Assembly: GCF_021028955.1 (NCBI RefSeq)
Contig: NZ_JAIWPE010000004.1
Coordinates: forward strand, 1-40,663
DNA length: 40,663 nt
Direction of reading: 5' to 3'
Origin: Salipaludibacillus sp. CUR1
GTDB lineage: Bacteria > Bacillota > Bacilli > Bacillales > Salisediminibacteriaceae
Part shown: positions 26,332 through 35,716 of the stretch, one piece after another
How the letters are laid out: each line of letters starts with the position of its first letter
Position numbering within the stretch: position 1 is the first letter of the stretch
The notes under the pieces: generated by a model
Database searches by the model: none
Told to the model about the DNA's origin: nothing
The model's input: only the letters and a program-made list of their open reading frames with translations
Translations under genes and position numbers: made by a program

Positions 26332-26975
26332 GTCTGATAGACCTCTCTGATCCATCCGGTCCACTCCCCCATCCCGTCTCCGGTCAAAGCTGAAACGGGC
26401 TTGAACAACGCCTCCGGGTTAATAGATTTCAAATCCTCTGCTGCTTCCAACAGATTAAATGGAACATAGGGAAGAAGATCAATTTTATTAATAAGGGTTA
26501 TATCCGTCCGCCTGAACATAATCGGATATTTTGGGATCTTATCATTCCCTTCAGGCACACTTAAGACGACAACCTTAAAGTGCTGGCCTAAATCATAGCC
26601 TGACGGACACACTAAATTACCGATGTTTTCTATAAAAAGAATATCAGTCTTATCCAAGTCAAATTCAGGCAGCTTTTTGGCAATCATCCTCGCATCCAGG
26701 TGGCAGCCTCCTACAGTATTTATTTGCACCGTGTCAACACCTAGAGCGCGTAACCGGTCAGCATCCCGCTCCGTTGCCAGATCTCCTTCAATCACGCCAA
26801 TCTTATATTCTGGAGCCAATGCTTTAACTGTTGCTTCCAGCAATGTGGTTTTTCCCGCACCAGGTGAGCTCATTATATTAATGACAAGCGTGCGGCTGTC
26901 CTGAAAAAGTTTTCTGTTAAAAGCGGCTGCTTTATTTTGATCCTTCAGAACCTCTTCTTTTAATTTAATTTCCAT
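26316..26975 (-). CDS. hypB: Hydrogenase nickel incorporation GTPase HypB
   Basis: GTPase that delivers nickel with HypA. 219 residues from ATG 26975, which has AAGGA ten bases upstream and overlaps the hypA end by 11 bases; the longer frame to 27236 is only antisense-like extension over hypA. Motifs: P-loop MSSPGAGKTTLLEAT, EGDLATERDADR, the metal-site GGCHLDA, ENIGNLVCPSGYDLG and NKIDLLPY. No N-terminal His-rich nickel-storage tract, so it should not store nickel. Confidence 0.96.
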   Translation of the reverse strand: MEIKLKEEVLKDQNKAAAFNRKLFQDSRTLVINIMSSPGAGKTTLLEATVKALAPEYKIGVIEGDLATERDADRLRALGVDTVQINTVGGCHLDARMIAKKLPEFDLDKTDILFIENIGNLVCPSGYDLGQHFKVVVLSVPEGNDKIPKYPIMFRRTDITLINKIDLLPYVPFNLLEAAEDLKSINPEALFKPVSALTGDGMGEWTGWIREVYQTCLSR

Positions 26976-27330
26976 CCTCGTCACATCCTTCGTATGATTC
27001 AACTCTGAATGTTTCACCCGATTGAAGCTCGCTGGTCGGAAGCCGGCAGACAGGGCAGAAAGCAATCCGGTAATCAGGAACGAACTCTGTTCCGCATGAT
27101 CGGCATTCTGCTCTCGCTTCCTCCCGGATAATATGCAGCTCAGTTTTTTCATCAAAAGGGGCTTCGACCCGGGGCCGTAAATAAACAAACGCTTCCTCGA
27201 GCGCCTCAGGCAATACGTTAGATAAATCACCGACAATTACATCAATTTTACTCACCTTAATGATGCCTCTATGATGGGCATCCTCAGAAACAAGCTTAAT
27301 TAACTCGGCCATCAGCGACAGTTCGTGCAT
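26965..27330 (-). CDS. hypA: Hydrogenase nickel incorporation protein HypA
   Basis: Nickel chaperone of 121 residues. The N-terminal MHELSLM holds the nickel-binding His2; the zinc site is formed by CRSC and CPVC. GAGGTG lies eight bases before ATG 27330. First gene of the hydrogenase operon, which then runs hypB-hypF-hypC-hypD-hypE, cytochrome b5-domain gene, small subunit, large subunit, protease, with overlaps or gaps of no more than about 60 bases throughout. Confidence 0.96.
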   Translation of the reverse strand: MHELSLMAELIKLVSEDAHHRGIIKVSKIDVIVGDLSNVLPEALEEAFVYLRPRVEAPFDEKTELHIIREEARAECRSCGTEFVPDYRIAFCPVCRLPTSELQSGETFRVESYEGCDEDGN

Positions 27331-27353
27331 TTACAACACCTCAGTATTGGTTT

Positions 27354-27372
27354 ATGTCTTCAGAAAAGACAT
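27354..27372. promoter_or_regulatory. Small inverted repeat upstream of hypA
   Basis: ATGTCTT (27354-27360) and AAGACAT (27366-27372) form a 7-bp perfect inverted repeat with a 5-base gap, 24 bases upstream of hypA. It could be an operator or a leader hairpin. No match to known FNR or NreC boxes was seen, and no strong promoter hexamer pair is visible above it. Confidence 0.4.
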
Positions 27373-27541
27373 TAGACCAGTTGCAGCGATTTTAAATAAT
27401 GGGCAGTTTCGTAAGTGAGGGGGAGTAAGACATCCCGGGCAGTTTTAGAAAATGCGCCTTCCTCTGCGCAAAGCAAATAGACGGGCCCTGTGATCGTACG
27501 CAGGAACCCGCCTATTATTTGTTTTCTTCTGCTGCCTTTCT

Positions 27542-27608
27542 TTCACTGCCCTCCAGCAGTCAGGAAGGGTGCGCGTGCTTTTATACGGCCTTCCTGACTG
27601 CTAGTGAA
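27542..27608. repeat. Long inverted repeat upstream of the hydrogenase operon
   Basis: Core arms of 14 bp, AGCAGTCAGGAAGG (27555-27568) and CCTTCCTGACTGCT (27589-27602), with a 20-base loop. Outer arms TTCACT (27542-27547) and AGTGAA (27603-27608) extend it, with a 7-base bulge on the left. No T run follows on either strand, so it does not look like a simple terminator. It fills much of the 335-base gap between hypA and the DUF4064 gene. Confidence 0.8.
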
Positions 27609-27665
27609 GCAACACCTTGGCAACAAAGTTATTCTTTAGTACCTTATCCCGTAAGACACCTGTTT

Positions 27666-28007
27666 TTACGCTGCCGCAGCCTGTTGCTTCGGTTTTCTAA
27701 TGATACCCATTAATCCGGCTGGGACAAGTAAAAGTGCAGGTACTACACCGAATAAACTTATCGAAATTAAAATTGCCACCCCGCTGATAAGAAGCAGCCA
27801 TCCACCGAGCTTAGGATTAAATTTCACTACAATCCCGCCAAGAACAGCCAATCCGCTGAATATAAAGGCACTCGTCCCTAACCCAAGAATCTGATTACTC
27901 CCACTTACTGCTTCATCAATACTACCGATAAAAAGTGCGAAAAAAGCTCCGCAAAATCCTATCAGACCACCCAATATCCCTAACACCATTTCTGTTGTCC
28001 TGCTCAT
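27666..28007 (-). CDS. DUF4064-type small membrane protein
   Basis: 113 residues from ATG 28007, nine bases after GAGGAG; an ATG at 28016 abuts that site and is unlikely. Begins MSRTTEMVLGILGGLIGF. Three to four hydrophobic segments separated by short loops, with the KFNPKLGGWLLLISGV block and a short basic end (IIRKPKQQ) typical of DUF4064 proteins of bacilli. Function unknown. It sits between the hydrogenase operon and the divergent molybdoenzyme operon. Confidence 0.8.
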   Translation of the reverse strand: MSRTTEMVLGILGGLIGFCGAFFALFIGSIDEAVSGSNQILGLGTSAFIFSGLAVLGGIVVKFNPKLGGWLLLISGVAILISISLFGVVPALLLVPAGLMGIIRKPKQQAAAA

Positions 28008-28120
28008 TAAAATCATCTCCTCACAGATAATTTACTTTCACCACAAGTTTACCGGGGGAAATGACAGCAGTTGTCAGCGTACAGGCGTTCGTACCACTAA
28101 TTCAGTCGACAAATACCGAC

Positions 28121-28159
28121 TGGGGTCAGACCCCCCAGTTTCTGGGGGGTCTGACCCCA
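28121..28159. repeat. Double palindromic repeat, copies E1 and E2
   Basis: Two copies of the GGGGTCAGACCCC family in inverted order form one perfect palindrome: an 18-bp arm at 28121-28138, a 3-base TTT loop, and an 18-bp arm at 28142-28159. Each arm is itself a small palindrome, so cruciform and alternative foldings are possible. It lies in the divergent region between the DUF4064 gene and the TorD-like gene. Confidence 0.93.
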
Positions 28160-28289
28160 CTTCACACTTTCTTTTCACTTATTTAAGAAAATACTCATAT
28201 TTGCTTCCTCTGAAACACTTTTAAAAAATGTACAATGAAGGTGCAATTTTTTACAATTCAGTACGTTTAGTTTGTAAGGGGGAGACAAA

Positions 28290-28913
28290 ATGCCAGATCA
28301 CATGAAACAAAGAGATTTACTGCTATTTTACGCAGAGCTCTATAAGCCGCCGGGGGACGCGGTCTATGAAGTCATCAGCCACCCGGATTTCCGGACGGAA
28401 CTTGAACAAGCATCAGGAGCAGCTTTAAACGATTGCTGTGACCTTCCCAGCTTAAGCAGCTTGAAAGAAGAATTCCGCTCGTTATTTTCCAGTTCGTCTC
28501 AAAACGGAATTTCTCTCATTGAATCATTTTATAAACCGTGGACAACTGATCAGACTGCCGCTCTTCCATTTGCTCAATCAAAAGGGATGATGATGGGCGA
28601 CCCGGCGTGGCACATGAGATATTTACTTGAAGAAATAGGTCTCAACTCATCATATGACCCGATGTTTTACCCTGATCATATAAGCGTGATTTTGGAGTTA
28701 GCCGCTTTTTTACTCGAAGAACAGGAAACAGACAAATTTACATTGCTGGTCAGCCAGCACTTGAATTGGCTTGACGATCTCGTGGAAGCCATCAGAAAAC
28801 AAAAAAAGGACTCATTATACCTTAAATTGACAGAATTATTAAATAAGTTTGTGAATGAATTCACAATATGTAACCAGTCTTTTGACCGGCTTAAGGAGGA
28901 TTCTGTATGTTAA
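28290..28913 (+). CDS. TorD/DmsD-family molybdoenzyme chaperone
   Basis: Cytoplasmic, all-helical chaperone that holds a molybdopterin enzyme and its Tat signal until cofactor is inserted. 207 residues. Seen: LLFYAELYKPPGD near the N-terminus, ESFYKPW, then PDHISVILELAAFLLEE and HLNWLDDLVEAI, the loosely conserved TorD pattern. AAGGGGGAG precedes ATG 28290. It overlaps the start of the catalytic-subunit gene by seven bases, which fits a dedicated chaperone. Putting the chaperone first in the operon is less common than placing it last. Confidence 0.87.
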   Translation: MPDHMKQRDLLLFYAELYKPPGDAVYEVISHPDFRTELEQASGAALNDCCDLPSLSSLKEEFRSLFSSSSQNGISLIESFYKPWTTDQTAALPFAQSKGMMMGDPAWHMRYLLEEIGLNSSYDPMFYPDHISVILELAAFLLEEQETDKFTLLVSQHLNWLDDLVEAIRKQKKDSLYLKLTELLNKFVNEFTICNQSFDRLKEDSVC

Positions 28914-31093
28914 AACCCGTTTCACGCCGCTCATTTATTAAAGCTTCGGCAGCCACTGCTGCTGCAGTTTCCCTTACTTCATTTGATATGCACAGCTGGA
29001 TGGCATCTGCCTCTGCAGATGAAAAAGCGGCCATCTCAAAAATTCCTACAACCTGTAACGGCTGTTCAAGCCAGTGCGGGATGATTGCCTACACCAAAAA
29101 CGGACGTCTCTGGAAGCTGGAAGGGCATCCTGATCATCCGCGAAGCAAAGGGACCCTTTGTGCCAGGGGCCACGGCTACGCCACTCTCATTTATTCAAAA
29201 GAGCGTCTTGAACAGCCCATGAAACGCATGGAAAACGGAAAGTATGAACCCATTTCCTGGGAACAGGCTTTCAAAGAAATAGGCGATAAACTTAAAGAAA
29301 TTATTAAAGAACATGGACCTGAATCGGTCGCTCTCGTGCAAGACCCGCGCCCTACCGGAAATGTGTATGCCACCCGGTTTATTAAAGCTTTAGGATCGCC
29401 AAACTACTACACCCACCATGTGGCTTGCAATAATTCCCGTGATACAGGGTTTAATCACACAATCGGGGGCGTACCAAGTGCGGATATTGCAAACTCCTCT
29501 TATATTATGTTTATTGGCCGGAGCTACGGCGACGGGATCAGGCCTTCCTCTATGAGCGCACTCGCACAGGCGAAAGAAAACGGGGCAAAAGTTATCATTG
29601 TCGACCCTCGTAAAAACAATACGTCGCCATTTGCAGACCAATGGCTGCCGATCAGGCCCGGAACCGATTTGGCGCTCGTATTAGCCATGGCCCATATTTT
29701 AATAGAAAAAGACTTATATGATGCCGGCTTTATTGAAGACCATGCAACTGGATTTGAGGAATTTAAAAAGGAAGTTAAACAGTATACCCCTGAATGGGCG
29801 GAAAAAGTGACCGGGATTGATGCCCAAACGATTAAAACGATCGCAACTGACATGGCTCAATTGAAACCAAAAGCGGTCATTGAACAATCCTGGCGGGGCG
29901 CTTTCGGATGCAACTATAAAAACAGTACAGAAACAGGCAGAGCCGTCGCCTTATTCAATGCCATGCTCGGTAATATCCAGCAGGAAGGCGGCTATATTTT
30001 TGGCGCAAGTGCCGGTCTCGGAGACTTGGACCCTGATCAGTTTCCAGCACCTCAGGAACCCGATGCCGTAAAAGACGGCGAAGAGGATTTCCCATTGGCG
30101 CCACGAGGGCGGGGCGTAGCCAACATCGTTCCTCTGCGTGCAAAAGAAGGAAAGATGAAAGCCGCCTTTTACCATCATTCAAACGCAGCGCTCGGCTACG
30201 GAAATCCGGAATATTATAAAGAAGCTCTAAATGAGATGGATCTCGTTGTGACGATTGACGTGCAAATGTCCGAAACAGCCCTGCTCTCCCATTATGTCCT
30301 GCCGGAACCGAGTTACATGGAAAGAGATGACGCAGTTGACGGCGTTGGAGGCGGAACAGCTGCCGTGGTTCTCAGACAGAAAGCTGTAGACCGTGTCCAT
30401 CCGAACACGAAACCTGCGGATGAGATTTTTACTGAGCTGGCAAAGGCCTCCGGGGTTGGGGAGTACTTTACGTTTACTCTTGAGGATTATAATAAGGCGG
30501 CTGTCGAACCGTTAGGCATTACGATGGACGAACTGAGAGAAAAAGGTTCCATTCCTCTCGAAGATAAAAAAGCTGAGATAGGAACTGTCCCTGAATTTAA
30601 TACTCCTTCAGGGAAGGTGGAATTCGCAAGTCAAACTTTTGAAGACGCCGGCTTTAATGCGGTGCCGACATGGATCCCCCCTCTCGTTGAACCGAAAAAC
30701 GGAAGCTATCGTTTAACGACAGGAAAGCAGGCGATTCACAGTCATACACAGACAGCTAATATACCGATGCTGATGCAGATTACGAAGGATTATGATCTTG
30801 AGCGCCTGTGGATGAACCGCCAGGAAGCAAAAAAGAAAGGCATTCAGGACAGCGATCTTGTAGAGGTCTCGTCTGACAGTGCCTCAAGCACGGTTAAAGT
30901 GAAACTGACTGACCGCCTCCACCCTGAAACTGTCTATATTCCGTCTCATTATGGCATCACATCCAAGTACTTAACGACCGCCAAAGGAGTCGGCTTTAGC
31001 TATATGGAACATGTACCTTTCCATTTTCAGCCAATGAGCGGATGCAGTATGATTCACGAAGTGATTGTAGATGTCAGAAAGGTGGATGCTTAA
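28907..31093 (+). CDS. Molybdopterin oxidoreductase, catalytic subunit (Psr/Phs-like, DMSO reductase family)
   Basis: 728 residues with a twin-arginine signal (SRRSFIKASA at 6-15) and an Ala-rich hydrophobic stretch, so it should act outside the membrane. [4Fe-4S] ligands C50, C53, C57 and C85. The Mo ligand is probably C174 in HVACNNSRDTG. Later blocks GTDLALVLAMAH and PSGKVEFASQ are typical of the family, and the C-terminal domain ends with HYGITSKYL and a cofactor-binding pattern. Cys as Mo ligand places it with polysulfide, thiosulfate, tetrathionate, arsenate and selenite enzymes rather than with DMSO reductase proper (Ser) or respiratory nitrate reductase (Asp). The substrate cannot be read from the sequence. 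AAGGAGG lies before ATG 28907. Confidence 0.9.
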   Translation: MLKPVSRRSFIKASAATAAAVSLTSFDMHSWMASASADEKAAISKIPTTCNGCSSQCGMIAYTKNGRLWKLEGHPDHPRSKGTLCARGHGYATLIYSKERLEQPMKRMENGKYEPISWEQAFKEIGDKLKEIIKEHGPESVALVQDPRPTGNVYATRFIKALGSPNYYTHHVACNNSRDTGFNHTIGGVPSADIANSSYIMFIGRSYGDGIRPSSMSALAQAKENGAKVIIVDPRKNNTSPFADQWLPIRPGTDLALVLAMAHILIEKDLYDAGFIEDHATGFEEFKKEVKQYTPEWAEKVTGIDAQTIKTIATDMAQLKPKAVIEQSWRGAFGCNYKNSTETGRAVALFNAMLGNIQQEGGYIFGASAGLGDLDPDQFPAPQEPDAVKDGEEDFPLAPRGRGVANIVPLRAKEGKMKAAFYHHSNAALGYGNPEYYKEALNEMDLVVTIDVQMSETALLSHYVLPEPSYMERDDAVDGVGGGTAAVVLRQKAVDRVHPNTKPADEIFTELAKASGVGEYFTFTLEDYNKAAVEPLGITMDELREKGSIPLEDKKAEIGTVPEFNTPSGKVEFASQTFEDAGFNAVPTWIPPLVEPKNGSYRLTTGKQAIHSHTQTANIPMLMQITKDYDLERLWMNRQEAKKKGIQDSDLVEVSSDSASSTVKVKLTDRLHPETVYIPSHYGITSKYLTTAKGVGFSYMEHVPFHFQPMSGCSMIHEVIVDVRKVDA

Positions 31094-31852
31094 ATGGGAC
31101 AATACCGAATGCTTGTGGACGTGACGAAGTGTATCGGTTGCTACAGCTGCCGGGTCGCTTGCCAGATGGAAAATGACCTGCCTCCCGACCAGTCTTATAT
31201 TTCTTTTTGTGAAGTGGAAAAAGGAGAATACCCCAATGTGGAATGGGTGATGCACCGTTTCTCCTGTCTTCACTGTGAAGACGCGGTTTGCGAGAAAGTA
31301 TGTCCGCAGAACGCGATCAGTTATTCTCAAACTGGCGCAGTGGTGGTGGATCAGGAGCAATGTATCGGATGTGAATACTGTGAGAAAAACTGTCCGTTTG
31401 GCAGGGCGAAAGTTGAGCTTTGCCAGGATAAGGAGGGTAACAGTGTCTCCAGGGCTAATAAATGCACACTATGTAATGGCAAGGTCCTTGAAGGTATGAC
31501 ACCTGCATGTGCCTCCACCTGTTACACTGAAGCCATTGTTTTCGGTGAAAGCGACGAGATCCTTCAAAAGGCTGAACAGCGGCTGGCTGAGGTGAAAGAC
31601 CGTTATCCGGATGCGAACATCTATAACCCGGAAGGTGTCGGGGGCACTCATACGATTTATCTTCTCGCGCATAAGCCTGAAGAGTATGACCTTGAGTCGG
31701 ATGCTACCACTCCGGCTTCTGCGATTATCTGGAAAGATTACGCTCAGCCTCTCGGTAAATTGCTGCTTGGGGCGACCACAATGGCTGTGATCGGCGGAGC
31801 CATTTCCAACCGTCTCTTTAATAAAGGCGAACACCATGAAGGAGGAGAATAA
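31094..31852 (+). CDS. 4Fe-4S ferredoxin-type electron-transfer subunit with C-terminal anchor
   Basis: 252 residues. Four Cys clusters are visible: CIGCYSCRVAC, CLHCEDAVCEKVCP, CIGCEYCEKNCPFG, and CTLC with PACASTC, giving four [4Fe-4S] centres as in DmsB/PsrB/FdnH. A hydrophobic segment near residues 221-240 (KLLLGATTMAVIGGAISNRL) resembles the membrane helix of the formate dehydrogenase beta subunit. It links the catalytic subunit to the cytochrome b encoded next. The gene starts directly at the catalytic-subunit stop (TAAATG) with GAAAGGTGG upstream. Confidence 0.93.
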   Translation: MGQYRMLVDVTKCIGCYSCRVACQMENDLPPDQSYISFCEVEKGEYPNVEWVMHRFSCLHCEDAVCEKVCPQNAISYSQTGAVVVDQEQCIGCEYCEKNCPFGRAKVELCQDKEGNSVSRANKCTLCNGKVLEGMTPACASTCYTEAIVFGESDEILQKAEQRLAEVKDRYPDANIYNPEGVGGTHTIYLLAHKPEEYDLESDATTPASAIIWKDYAQPLGKLLLGATTMAVIGGAISNRLFNKGEHHEGGE

Positions 31853-31853
31853 A

Positions 31854-32534
31854 ATGAGCAGCCAACAAAACCGGCGATTGGTTAAACGCTTTTCAAAGAC
31901 GGCAATCTTTGTTCACTGGCTGAATGCACTTGCTTTTTTCATGCTTTATTTGACAGGTCTGCCCCTGTATACAGAGTATTTCCATTGGCTGTATATCATT
32001 TTAGGCAGCGCTGAGAACGCCATGATTCTCCATCGAATCTTTGCTGTCGTATTTATGACTCCGCTTATCATTGCGCTTATTTTCGACCGTCAAAGCCTGG
32101 TTCACTGGTTAAGACAAATATTCACCTGGAAGAAGCATGATTTCAAATTCTTCATGCCATTCGCTAAAGAATTTTTCGGCCTTCATTCAGACGTGCCAAA
32201 ACAGGATTTTTATAACGCCGGGGAAAAATTGAACTCCCTGCTGCAGCTTTCTATGGGATTTATTCTTGTAATCTCCGGAGTCATTCTCTGGTTTGACCAG
32301 TTCTTTTCCGCTTCAGCAGTGCAATGGGCGTTTGTTTTTCATAATATCGGGTTCGCCCTGGCCATAGCGGTCGTCGTAGGACATGTTTATTTAAGCGTAG
32401 GCCACCCGAATTCCCGGGTCTCTATGAAAGGAATGACAAAAGGGGACGTCCCGGTTGACTATGCCCGTGACCATCACGGCCGCTGGTACGACGAATTGAA
32501 AGAAAAGGAAAAACAAAAAAACAAAGGCGCTTAA
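31854..32534 (+). CDS. Cytochrome b membrane subunit (FdnI/b561-like)
   Basis: 226 residues with four membrane helices. Histidines placed as b-heme ligands: VHWLNALAFF in the first helix, LHRIFAVVF in the second, VFHNIGFALA and VVGHVYLSVGHP in the last. It passes electrons between the quinone pool and the ferredoxin subunit. AAGGAGG lies nine bases before ATG 31854; the in-frame ATG 31836 is upstream of that site and inside the previous gene. A heme anchor rather than an NrfD-type anchor separates this operon from standard psrABC and phsABC sets. Last gene of the operon. Confidence 0.9.
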   Translation: MSSQQNRRLVKRFSKTAIFVHWLNALAFFMLYLTGLPLYTEYFHWLYIILGSAENAMILHRIFAVVFMTPLIIALIFDRQSLVHWLRQIFTWKKHDFKFFMPFAKEFFGLHSDVPKQDFYNAGEKLNSLLQLSMGFILVISGVILWFDQFFSASAVQWAFVFHNIGFALAIAVVVGHVYLSVGHPNSRVSMKGMTKGDVPVDYARDHHGRWYDELKEKEKQKNKGA

Positions 32535-32555
32535 CAGAGATTAAGGATTAAGCTA

Positions 32556-32586
32556 TAAAAGCCCCCGGAGAGCATCTCTCCGGGGG
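32556..32586 (-). terminator. Terminator between cytochrome b and malA
   Basis: Perfect 11-bp stem CCCCCGGAGAG/CTCTCCGGGGG (32562-32572 and 32576-32586) with a 3-base loop. On the minus strand it is followed by a short T run, so it best serves malA; it may also stop the plus-strand operon, although no T run follows on that side. Confidence 0.85.
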
Positions 32587-32598
32587 TGAACTTATCTG

Positions 32599-33948
<1,350 letters not shown>

Positions 33949-35553
33949 TTACTGTTTCTTTTGTTCATCAATAAACGATTCGATCGAATCACGGACTTGA
34001 GGAACAGAGAGACCAACAATAACTTGTATGCTTTCATTATTTTTCACAAGACCGTGAGCTTGGCCATGTTCTTTAAAGTACTTATCGTCTTCCACCTTCT
34101 CAGGATCAGCAACCGTTACACGAAGACGTGTCGCACAGTTTGTCACATCAACGATATTTTCTGCACCGCCGAGCCCTTTGAGGAAGGCAGCTGCCCGCTG
34201 GTCGTATTCACTGTCAAACTGCTGTTGTTGCTGAGAGCCGTCGTCTTCTTTCATTGCTTTATAATCTTTTTTCGTATAAAGCTTCGTTTCAGCATTTTCT
34301 TCTTTTTCACGCCCTGGAAGAGCAAAGTCAAACTTCAGGATCAGGAAACGGAACAGGAAGTAATAGATGACCGTGAAGATGACTCCGATAACGACTTGGG
34401 CAAGATAGACGTCCCAATGGTTGCCCATGAGCGGAATCCAGTTGGTCGTCGCGATCTCAATTAAACCGCCGCCCTGGTTTCCGACAAGGCCGAATGCGCT
34501 CTGAATAGTCACCATCGTTGCACCCAGTACCGCATGCAAAGCGAACAGTAGAGGTGCGATGAACAGGAATGTAAATTCAAGCGGTTCTGTAATACCTGCT
34601 ACTACAGCTGTTAATGTGGCTGCCAGCAAGAGAGCCCCGACTTGTTTTTTCTTCTCTGCTTTCGCTGTACTGTAAATAGCAAGAGCAATACCGACTGAAC
34701 CGAACATTTTAATATTCCCTTGCAGAAGGAAAGCTCCTCCGTCCCATTGTTCCCGAAGCGGTTCAGCTGAAGCTGAGAGCTCAGAAAGCTTAGAAACCCA
34801 TGCTGCCGTAATTCCGCCGTCCACGACTGCCGGCCCAAACTGGAACGGCGTGTAAATGAAATGATGCAGGCCGGTTGGAATAAGAATACGCTCAAGGAAG
34901 TGGAACAGCCAGACGCCAACATAACCGGAAGCGATCATAAATCCTTGCAATGAAGCAATTCCTTCCTGAACAACAGGCCAGACCCAGGCAGTTAAAAATG
35001 CCAGAGGGATCATGGCAAAGAATGAGATCATGACGATGAACGGTCCACCCTGGAAAATACCGAGTGCATCCGGCAATTTCTTATCGTAATACCGGTTATG
35101 CAGCCAAATAGTAATACCTGATATAATAATTGCACCAAGAATATTAGTATCGAGCGTCTGTATGCCCGCGATTTCGGTTAACCCGACTGCCTCGTCAATA
35201 TTCTGAGTCATATCGACACCGAACGCCGGCCCCCAAATTTCAAGAATAGAATTAAGAAACGTGTTAAACATCAAGTAAGCCATAACAGCTGAGAGTGTCG
35301 CCCGTCCCGCTGCCTTTTTAGCCAGGGAGATCGGGAGACCGATCACGAAGACCAGTTCCATATGATTGAAAACTGTCCAACCCGTGTTTTCAATAAAGGT
35401 CCATAATTGATACCAGAGACTGTCCGGGTCCGCAAGCCCACCCATAATCTGCTCATTTTTAAAGAGGGTCGCCAGTCCGACTACTATCCCGAAGAACGGG
35501 AAGAGCAGAACAGGAACAATCATCGCGCTGCCAAATCTGCGTATTGAATTCAT
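33949..35553 (-). CDS. malP: PTS maltose/alpha-glucoside transporter EIICB
   Basis: Imports and phosphorylates maltose-type sugars. 534 residues from ATG 35553; a TTG at 35574 is in frame, but a GGTGG site lies between it and the ATG. An N-terminal EIIC domain of about ten membrane segments begins IRRFGSAMIVPVLLFPFFG and holds PTGLHHFIYTPFQFG and GITEPLEFTFLFIAP. A Gln-rich linker (QQQQQ) leads to an EIIB domain with the phosphorylated Cys in DVTNCATRLRV. No EIIA domain is attached or encoded nearby, so an EIIA from elsewhere (such as the glucose system) must serve, as for Bacillus subtilis MalP. Confidence 0.96.
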   Translation of the reverse strand: MNSIRRFGSAMIVPVLLFPFFGIVVGLATLFKNEQIMGGLADPDSLWYQLWTFIENTGWTVFNHMELVFVIGLPISLAKKAAGRATLSAVMAYLMFNTFLNSILEIWGPAFGVDMTQNIDEAVGLTEIAGIQTLDTNILGAIIISGITIWLHNRYYDKKLPDALGIFQGGPFIVMISFFAMIPLAFLTAWVWPVVQEGIASLQGFMIASGYVGVWLFHFLERILIPTGLHHFIYTPFQFGPAVVDGGITAAWVSKLSELSASAEPLREQWDGGAFLLQGNIKMFGSVGIALAIYSTAKAEKKKQVGALLLAATLTAVVAGITEPLEFTFLFIAPLLFALHAVLGATMVTIQSAFGLVGNQGGGLIEIATTNWIPLMGNHWDVYLAQVVIGVIFTVIYYFLFRFLILKFDFALPGREKEENAETKLYTKKDYKAMKEDDGSQQQQQFDSEYDQRAAAFLKGLGGAENIVDVTNCATRLRVTVADPEKVEDDKYFKEHGQAHGLVKNNESIQVIVGLSVPQVRDSIESFIDEQKKQ

Positions 35554-35602
35554 TGGGTACTGCACCACCTTCAAAATAATAAAATATTATGTCTGCGTTC
35601 GT

Positions 35603-35644
35603 TGATAACGATTTCATTTTAAGATGGCTGAGTCTGGACATCAA
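35603..35644 (-). promoter_or_regulatory. malP-malA promoter with CcpA cre site
   Basis: On the minus strand: -35 TTGATG (35639-35644), 17-base spacer, -10 TAAAAT (35616-35621). A perfect cre consensus, TGATAACGATTTCA (35603-35616), lies directly downstream of the -10. Binding there of CcpA with HPr-Ser-P should repress the operon when glucose is present. Confidence 0.85.
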
Positions 35645-35698
35645 TGGATGAGAGCAATTGAGGGAGGGGTTTGAGGAGAATGAATTTTGTTTCACCAG

Positions 35699-35714
35699 GC
35701 GGGAAATTTCCCGC
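35699..35714. promoter_or_regulatory. Perfect 16-bp palindrome between malP and malR
   Basis: GCGGGAAATTTCCCGC reads the same on both strands. It lies 55 bases upstream of the malP -35 and 42 bases upstream of the malR -10, a good place for a MalR operator acting on both genes. No published MalR site was compared. Confidence 0.6.
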
Positions 35715-35716
35715 AA

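Noticed and set aside
26976-27236. N-terminal 87-residue extension of HypB
   Set aside because: It overlaps hypA in another frame; ATG 26975 with a ribosome binding site gives a normal HypB of 219 residues.
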